A stretch of 31,523 bases of DNA. Origin: a virus. Both the position numbers and the translations under genes were made by a program. The stretch covers positions 1 through 31,523 of IMG/VR virus record IMGVR_UViG_3300043137_000503; one strand, 5' to 3'. The notes beneath the pieces are model-generated. The model saw only the letters and a program-made list of their open reading frames with translations. It was not told where the DNA came from and did not search any database. Below are positions 30,032-31,523 of the stretch, piece after piece; the stretch's first letter is position 1, and each line of letters starts with the position of its first letter.

Positions 30032-31300
30032 ATGTATCTCGACACTCGGAAAAACAAAAAAGGTCAACTGCGCTTTCGTTTTACCTACCTCGACCATCTC
30101 GGTAACAGGTTACGTTATCCTGCTGCAGATACTCCTATCTTCAAGACCAGAGAAGAAGCTGAGAAATGGGCTAGGTCTCAGTCAGCTGCGATGGGGGCAA
30201 AGAAAGCGTTCATCGAGAAAAAGCTCGAATGGAAGACAAAGCACTATCAGTTCAACGAGCTGCTCACCAAATTTCAAGGTTGGCAAAAAGAACGGGCACC
30301 GAACAGTTGGAAAAACAATGTGCTCTATCTTGAGCAGTGGGTGCTTCACTGGTTCCTGAACATCAAGGGACTTAACAACGTCAATACCTGGCACCTGTAC
30401 TTTCATGAATTCTCAGACTGGCTTTCGACCAATGCGAATCAGTTGATACGAGGAAAGTCAAAACCGATTGCGGCAGGGACAATCAACAATATTCTGCGCA
30501 CAGTGAATGTCTTTCTCACTTTTCTGCAGAGCTACAACCTCATTGACCCAAGCTCTGTCCAAAAGACACCCGTTTTACCATCTCATAAGCTCGGAAGTAG
30601 GGGGTATAAAGACATCATCCTTGAGGAAGAACTGGAACTGATTTGCAAACGAATCGACTGCAGAACCACCGCTGAGTTCCTGACGGTGTTGTATAATACT
30701 GGCATGCGTTTCAATGAGCTATTCGGATTGCCTATGAATGCGTTGTTTAAAGGTGAAGTGAGTAGTGAGTCTCTTAAAAAAGAACTGGAGCGGTGCAACA
30801 TCTCATATTTCGGATATCTACTACTTGATTCACAACCAGCGGATGAAAATAGACATAGAGAAGCTGATGGTACAATCAAAAGAAAACCCTTGAAGAGTCA
30901 TAAGGTAATAAGCCCAAAGAACAGTCGCATCATCCCAATCCGTACCAAAGAAGTTTGGAACATCCTTGCCACTCGGTATCTGACCCAGAGTAAACTTCAT
31001 GCTGAGGGTAAGTTTGGGAAGGACCGCACCGACTACATGCTATTTGATGAGTTGAACTACAATCAGGCATACATCAAGCTAAGAGAAGCATACAAAGATA
31101 CGAAGTTTGCGCCAAAAGCCTTTCATGCTTGCAGACATACCTTTGTCACTCGATTGGTGGGTGAAACTAAAAGTTTCTTTCTTACGAGGATGATTACTGG
31201 GCACAGAAAAGATACGAGCTTTGAGCGGTATCTTCACATCTATGAGCAAATTGCGACAGAAGCGAAGGCGTCTGAACAAGAGATTGATTTGGTGGTTTAA
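30032..31300 (+). CDS. int: Tyrosine recombinase / phage integrase
   Basis: 422 residues. An N-terminal arm-binding-like part (1-55, GQLRFRFTYLDHLGNRLRYP) and a core-binding SAM-like domain (about 70-180) precede the catalytic domain (about 190-415). Catalytic residues by pattern: Arg in YNTGMRFNEL, a beta-hairpin Lys around SHKVISPKNSRIIPI, HxxR in HACRHTF, His in TGHRK, and the Tyr nucleophile in RYLH near the C-terminus. It integrates the phage circle at an attachment site and excises it with help from a factor not seen here. GGGAG supports the ATG, within a hairpin loop. Downstream sequence (31301-31396 and 1-) is the untranslated origin-like region. Confidence 0.92.
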   Translation: MYLDTRKNKKGQLRFRFTYLDHLGNRLRYPAADTPIFKTREEAEKWARSQSAAMGAKKAFIEKKLEWKTKHYQFNELLTKFQGWQKERAPNSWKNNVLYLEQWVLHWFLNIKGLNNVNTWHLYFHEFSDWLSTNANQLIRGKSKPIAAGTINNILRTVNVFLTFLQSYNLIDPSSVQKTPVLPSHKLGSRGYKDIILEEELELICKRIDCRTTAEFLTVLYNTGMRFNELFGLPMNALFKGEVSSESLKKELERCNISYFGYLLLDSQPADENRHREADGTIKRKPLKSHKVISPKNSRIIPIRTKEVWNILATRYLTQSKLHAEGKFGKDRTDYMLFDELNYNQAYIKLREAYKDTKFAPKAFHACRHTFVTRLVGETKSFFLTRMITGHRKDTSFERYLHIYEQIATEAKASEQEIDLVV

Positions 31301-31396
31301 TTGGTTGTGCGTTGTAGCTAGGGACTTAATCATTCAACCTTGCGCTTATTAGAAAGCAAATTTCCCTCATCATGACTTGGACATCAGGAGCGATAG
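31301..31396. other. Untranslated end of the unique sequence
   Basis: Between the integrase stop and the repeated end I see no gene and no clear terminator. Short complementary segments (GGTTG near 31303, CAACC near 31336) could pair. Because the molecule is circular this stretch joins base 1, so the whole gap from integrase to the RepL-like gene is about 1 kb. Confidence 0.5.
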
Positions 31397-31523
31397 CGGA
31401 TGATGTTTAATGTTGTATGTTGAAGAGCAGTCAATTAATCTTGAAAACTGATTACATTGATGGAGATTTACCTCGATGCTAGAATCAAGGAGAAGAGAGA
31501 TTGACTTAAATAACAGGGGAGGG
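31397..31523. repeat. Right copy of 127-bp terminal direct repeat
   Basis: Exact second copy of bases 1-127. The sequence upstream of this copy (31301-31396) is therefore the true left neighbour of position 1, which places the integrase 3' end directly beside the untranslated, origin-like region. Confidence 0.95.

Noticed and set aside
30003-30359. 118-residue frame overlapping the integrase start
   Set aside because: It lies in another frame of a clearly conserved integrase and its ATG is inside the 5' arm of the RBS hairpin; a shadow frame.

Overview
The window is a closed or nearly closed small phage genome. Bases 1-127 are repeated exactly at 31397-31523, so the unique molecule is about 31,396 bp and circular (or circularly permuted) in the assembly. 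Its structural genes follow the order of a short-tailed (podovirus) P22-like virion: small terminase, large terminase, portal, scaffold, coat, then adaptor, nozzle, a small protein in the tail-needle slot, and four large ejection-type proteins. A decoration-like protein, a tail fibre and a membrane-protein (lysis-like) cassette are inserted between coat and adaptor. A tyrosine integrase, two Cro/CI-type regulators and a Doc-type toxin operon mark it as temperate. The host is probably Gram-negative, because two gene products have lipobox signal peptides. The larger lipoprotein looks like those I associate with predatory or Bdellovibrionota-type bacteria, but that host guess is weak.

Layout: 1-900 is a long untranslated region packed with hairpins, heptamer repeats and DnaA-box-like sites, upstream of a small winged-helix protein (901-1353) that resembles plasmid RepL initiators. 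A strong terminator and then a sigma70-like promoter with a structured leader precede a three-gene operon of unknown function (1667-2785). A second untranslated leader (2786-2969) opens the long rightward late operon: five small genes (two with N-terminal membrane segments), terminase, portal, scaffold, coat, decoration protein, fibre, membrane cassette, adaptor, nozzle and ejection proteins, ending at 25999. Two free-standing HNH/AP2 homing endonuclease genes sit inside this operon, at 5951 and 11736.

From 25996 to 26958 a leftward block runs from a perfect-consensus sigma70 promoter: a third HNH/AP2 gene, a 53-residue lipoprotein and an HNH remnant. The lipoprotein shares an unusual 17-residue pattern with one of the phage's own ejection proteins. 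The rest (27030-31300) is the lysogeny and accessory arm: an orphan small gene, a small antitoxin-like gene plus Doc toxin, an XRE regulator, a large moron-like lipoprotein, a second XRE regulator facing a perfect 10-bp inverted repeat, and an integrase behind an elaborate foldable leader.

How it may work together (inference): integrase, a plasmid-type initiator-like protein and a Doc addiction module suggest an element that can integrate and perhaps also persist as a plasmid (phage-plasmid). It encodes no DNA polymerase, helicase, RNA polymerase or recognisable endolysin, so it must lean on the host or use genes not recognised here. Late expression seems to be punctuated by three untranslated leaders sharing the motif GTTGCCCAGTWATA and by an attenuator-like terminator after the coat gene.
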